Below, one piece after another: positions 60,601 through 64,000 of a stretch of 64,000 nucleotides of DNA. Under the pieces are notes generated by a model. It did no database searches and was not told where the DNA came from. It saw only the letters and a program-made list of their open reading frames with translations. The DNA comes from Dictyophora rubrovolvata. Taxonomy: Eukaryota > Basidiomycota > Agaricomycetes > Phallales > Phallaceae. The position numbers were made by a program, and so were the translations under genes. The stretch's first letter is position 1; every line of letters begins with the position of its first letter. The stretch covers positions 1,798,001 to 1,862,000 of the forward strand of contig CP114118.1 of the NCBI GenBank assembly GCA_029959195.1, written 5' to 3'.

Positions 60601-61678
60601 ACGATGTGTCAGAAAACGCTTGACTAAACGTGTCTTCGGTCTCTTCGTACTCATTAGATCGGTGTTCCGCAAGACGGCGACGCACGTCATCACTCGAAAT
60701 GTGTGGAGTTCGCGGAAGTGGTCGGTCGTTGACGATGTCGCTTCCCTCCAAAGGGTGCACAAGTGGAACATCGTCGACGCTAATATCAAAGGAATTCTCA
60801 TGGGATGAGGTTATAGGGGATTGAGTTTCTGGTGAACCGTATTCATCAGCAGAGGAATAAGCGACATCGGAAACCTCGTCCTTATCGAATTCGAGGACAT
60901 CGATTAGTTCGACGAACGTAACAGTTTTCCTTCTCTGTGCTTTGAGTTCGGAACCAGGTGACGCAGATAATGAACGGGGGCCATGAAGGCGTTTGGGAGA
61001 CACAAGAACGGATTTTGGAGACGGCACAGCTTCCATGCTGAATGTCCCGGTCGACCGGGGGTTAGGAGAAGGGGTAGGGAGGGGGACATTTGATAAATAT
61101 GCAGTATCTGGATCAACCCTGGTTGAATGAACGGGTGAGATGGGTGAGGCTGATGACATCGTCGATGGAGGTGCGGATGGCTGAGTTGGGGTCAGTGAGC
61201 GTCCTCTTTCAGGACGTTCAGGTTTGGGATCAGGTTTGCTTTTGTCACTGCGGAATGGACTCTTGGACACGACCTGCTCTGTAGCAAGAACATGAAGGCC
61301 CCTCGACTGTCTCCGATGAAAGCTACCCAAATCTGGCTTGTTCTCGTCTCGCGGGGAAAATTGACTGTGGGATAGAGCGGGAATTCGACTGGCCTTGACA
61401 GTAGAGCCTGTCTTAAACGGCGAGTTCGAGACCAGAGCATTGTTTTTGACATGGTTATATGACGACGACTGCCTCCGGGCAAGCTGGGTAGGTAGCTTGT
61501 GGTATCGAGGATTCGGGATTGAACTAGATGTGAGGGGAGAGTCCTGCTTTGAGAGACGCAAAGGAACTGTATGTGGCTGAGACCAATGGCGAACATGGTT
61601 TGAGGAGGTGTTTCGCGGAGAATCGCGTTGTAATGGGGTCGCTGTTGTTGACGCTGAGGTTGCTCGCTGTTCGTTCAT
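57695..61678 (-). CDS. Bud4/anillin-like PH-domain protein
   Basis: Bud4 and anillin-like proteins scaffold septins and the division site. The long first exon (from 61678) is Ser/Pro/Thr-rich and disordered, starting MNEQRATSASTTATPLQRDS, with many SP/TP sites (SPRNTSS, KSPFRSDKSKP, VSPKRLHGPRSLSASP). Later comes an acidic Asp/Ser-rich stretch. The C-terminal exons form an anillin-homology region: LRKLSIPLP-like sequence on 58900-59020, PPPPPPPASSTRNVRSFFGV, MKPDGTLAQTLVSFKEIASR and GEIVLKIFRLPPLPGIP. A PH domain follows, with SFRLMFPDGEEITFFADTDE and TWLKVLRALVGHIPPNPLWA. The protein ends ASGTKLR at 57695. Domain order and PH sequence fit Bud4. Confidence 0.83.
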
Positions 61679-62015
61679 GGATGAGGGAAGTGCTAAGTGC
61701 TATGTACGTGAGGGGAAGGAGTAAGCGCGTCGCGATTGTTCAATGGTCACGTGAGCGTTACTGGAATGTTACATAAATTACAAATAAGCTGTATACAAGT
61801 ATATGAGTCTGTTGTAAATTGAGTTACATTAAATAAATATGCATGTCAAGTAGAACATGTCACATGTTGTCATAATGCACTGTTGAGATACATAGCAGTG
61901 AACCCACTAGGGGAAACATTTGAACAACTACAAGACAACTGAGCATATACGTATTACGTAAGTTCTCACGCATCTGACGCCGTCCCCTCCGCAAATAATA
62001 TACAACACGCACATA
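61679..62015. other. Divergent promoter region, BUD4-like and dynactin p150
   Basis: A 337-base gap between start codons that face away. AT-rich, with no coding signal. Confidence 0.5.
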
Positions 62016-64000
62016 ATGCCTTTGGAGCCTGTCAAGGGTGCTCAGGTGGAAATTCCTGCCGGACGAGGAATTATTCGCTTCATTGGCGCAACCCAATTCT
62101 CTCCCGGAAAGTGGATTGGAATCGAGTTATCCGAGCCAAAGGGCAAGAACGATGGCTCCGTCATGGGTGTCGCCTACTTCTCCTGCAAACCCAACTACGG
62201 TGTTTTTGTCCGTCCAAGCCAGGTGAAGGTTCTCCAGTTGCCAGTCGTTGAGCCTGTAGGTCCATTTTCTCAAAAAGTCAAAGAGGCACTAATTATTAAT
62301 TGTGTGTTGAAGGCACCCGTGAAACCTCAGCCCAACGCTCGATTAGGTCACCAACGCCAGTCCAGTACGTCATTCCCGTCTGCTCCAGCAATCTCCCGAG
62401 CACCGTCTGCACGCTCCATACCATCCAATTCCTCCAGATCAGTCAGTCCCGCAAAACCGGTTGTCCCTTCAACCCCCCGTCCACTTGTCGCCTCACGTCT
62501 CACAGCCGCTTCACCCACCAAGAGATCCTCTCTTCCCCATCCTTCAGCTTCAACCCATGGAACACCTCCATCTCCATCTACTCCCACTATACCCACACCG
62601 CGTAAAACGCTCCCTGTTAAAGAGATACCCCGCGAAGTCCCTCCCCAGCCATCAATATCCAACGTTCCTCCAACTGTTCAAATACCGTTGCCTCCTCTTG
62701 CTAAACCAACCCCAGTACCTTTCTCAGAAAAAACTTCTTCCGAGTCTCATCCTGTAGTGCAAGCACCTTCAGTGGTCCTTCCCGAAGATGAAGCTATATC
62801 TTTACCCCCACCACCTCCCGAACCTGTATCGCCAATCATTCGACCCCCTTCCTCTTCGGTATGTTTCAAACCGCCATTTTCTTTATCAAACTTTTGAAGA
62901 TTAATTTAAGCTGAAAACTAGAGAGTTCGTGAAGAACAAGAGCTACGCTCCCGGCTGCGCATCATGGAAGCAAGGAGGGAGGATGATACTCGACGAATAC
63001 GTGAGCTGGAGACCCGTCTGTCTGATGCAGAAAGCTTCGTGAGCATTCGACCAAAACTACAAGGTAAACAATTCCAAAAACCATGACAGAAGGTGAATGA
63101 CATGACATGTTGATGTTTCATTCCATCAATTAGCAAAATTAAATACTCTCCAAACTGAGCTAATGAACGCCCGTCGTGCGCAATCAGAAGCTGAAAGTCT
63201 TTCGTCCATGTCGGAAACACGCTTAATGGAAACCAACGAACAGCTGGAAATGGCTATGCTAGATAAGGAAATAGCTGAGGAGCGCGCCGAAGTTGCTGAA
63301 ACCGAGCTTGAAGGTCTGAGGGAACGTCTGGCTATGGTCGACGTTGAATTGAATGCTCTGAAAAGCGGCCTCACAGAAGATGGTGGGGATTTACCAGAAT
63401 CGGCCAAGGAGCGTTTGTCGTACATTCAGCTCGGAAAGCAGAATGAAAGACTCAAAGAAGCTTTAGTCAAGTATTGTACTTTATTCTCGATATCTGCAAC
63501 AATTCACCCCTCTCTTTGGTAATATAGACTTCGAGATATATCTTCCGAAACCGAAGCCGAGCAACGAAGAAAAATCGCCGAACTGGAAAGGGAGTTGGCT
63601 AATACTGATGAACTACAAGGTTGACACTTATGTTCTTTCCGCCGGTTAGAAACTGAAACCTGATTGATTGTTATAATAAGCCGATTATGAAAACAATCTC
63701 AAAGATCTCCTTGCTGCAGAAAAGCAAATAGATGACTTGAAAGAGCGAGTGGACGACGCGTTGGGCGCGGAAGATATGCTTGAAAGTCTAACAAATCGAA
63801 ATATGGAACTTGGAGAGGTACTAGTTCCAGCTTTCGGGATTGCCCTTGTCTTCTCATTTTCAAGTGATATTCTAGAAAATTGAGGAAATGCGGCTTACCA
63901 TCGAAGATCTCGAAATGCTTAAGGAATTGGCCGATGAACTTGAGGAGCAGCATATTGAAACGGAGAAGGCCTTGCAAGAGGATCTTGGTAAGCCAGAGAC
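62016..64000 (+). CDS. NIP100: Dynactin large subunit p150Glued (Nip100-like), 5' part
   Basis: p150Glued links dynein to microtubules and cargo. The N-terminus [20 protein letters not shown] continues [20 protein letters not shown] and [19 protein letters not shown], a CAP-Gly domain with the [13 protein letters not shown] loop (a variant of the usual GKNDGSV-G--YF). A Pro/Ser/Thr-rich linker follows with [20 protein letters not shown] and basic character. From about 62920 the frame becomes a long coiled coil: [40 protein letters not shown] and LERELAN. Short introns interrupt it. The gene runs off the right edge, so the dynein-binding middle and C-terminus are not seen. Confidence 0.93.

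Overview
The window is compact, gene-dense nuclear DNA of a filamentous basidiomycete, most likely an agaricomycete. Evidence: nearly every gene is split by introns of about 45-65 bases with GT(R)NGT donors and CTNAY-like branch regions; there is a class I hydrophobin, a white-collar-2 type PAS/GATA photoregulator, a Bud4/anillin-like protein and an Slt2-type MAP kinase; the two tRNA genes carry very short introns. No transposon, virus-like element, CRISPR array or rRNA was recognised. All exon joins were worked out by hand from frame, splice sites and remembered family sequence, so outer ends and motif-bearing exons are firmer than some internal joins.

Layout. 1-14 kb: an XPG/asteroid-like nuclease (481-3274), an unknown protein (4135-5314), the ER cargo receptor Erv14/cornichon (5471-6222, -), an RRM/RGG RNA-binding protein, N-acetylglucosamine kinase (-), an Ayr1-like SDR, a COG0523/ZNG1 metallochaperone GTPase (-) and the splicing factor Saf4/CCDC130. 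14-27 kb: Swi1-like ARID subunit (-), derlin, orotate phosphoribosyltransferase (-), ZNF830-like zinc finger, COG6 (-) and COX10, then tRNA-Gly(TCC) and tRNA-Ala(TGC). 27-43 kb: an unknown gene (-), WC-2 (-), the exosome nuclease DIS3/RRP44, a WDR79/TCAB1 WD40 protein (-), Yippee (-) and VPS53. 43-64 kb: an unusually long hydrophobin, the MAP kinase, a DUF300/TMEM184 membrane protein, the B-block-binding subunit of TFIIIC, Bud4-like (-), and the 5' part of dynactin p150Glued, which runs off the window.

The genes are mostly housekeeping and do not form one pathway. Themes recur: secretory traffic (Erv14, derlin, COG6, VPS53), RNA handling (RRM protein, Saf4, ZNF830, DIS3, TFIIIC, WDR79) and cell wall/polarity (MAPK, Bud4, hydrophobin). 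Several neighbours are head-to-head with very short gaps (27 to 98 bases between start codons).

The most interesting observation is a perfect RNA polymerase III B-box (GGTTCGATTCC) inside an over-long first intron of the gene that encodes the B-box-binding subunit of TFIIIC, which suggests an autoregulatory TFIIIC site or a captured tRNA piece. Others are six GC-AG introns in the first 26 kb, a hydrophobin with a ~230-residue Pro/Ser/Thr extension, a micro-exon with a defective donor in the SDR gene, and extremely small coding exons.
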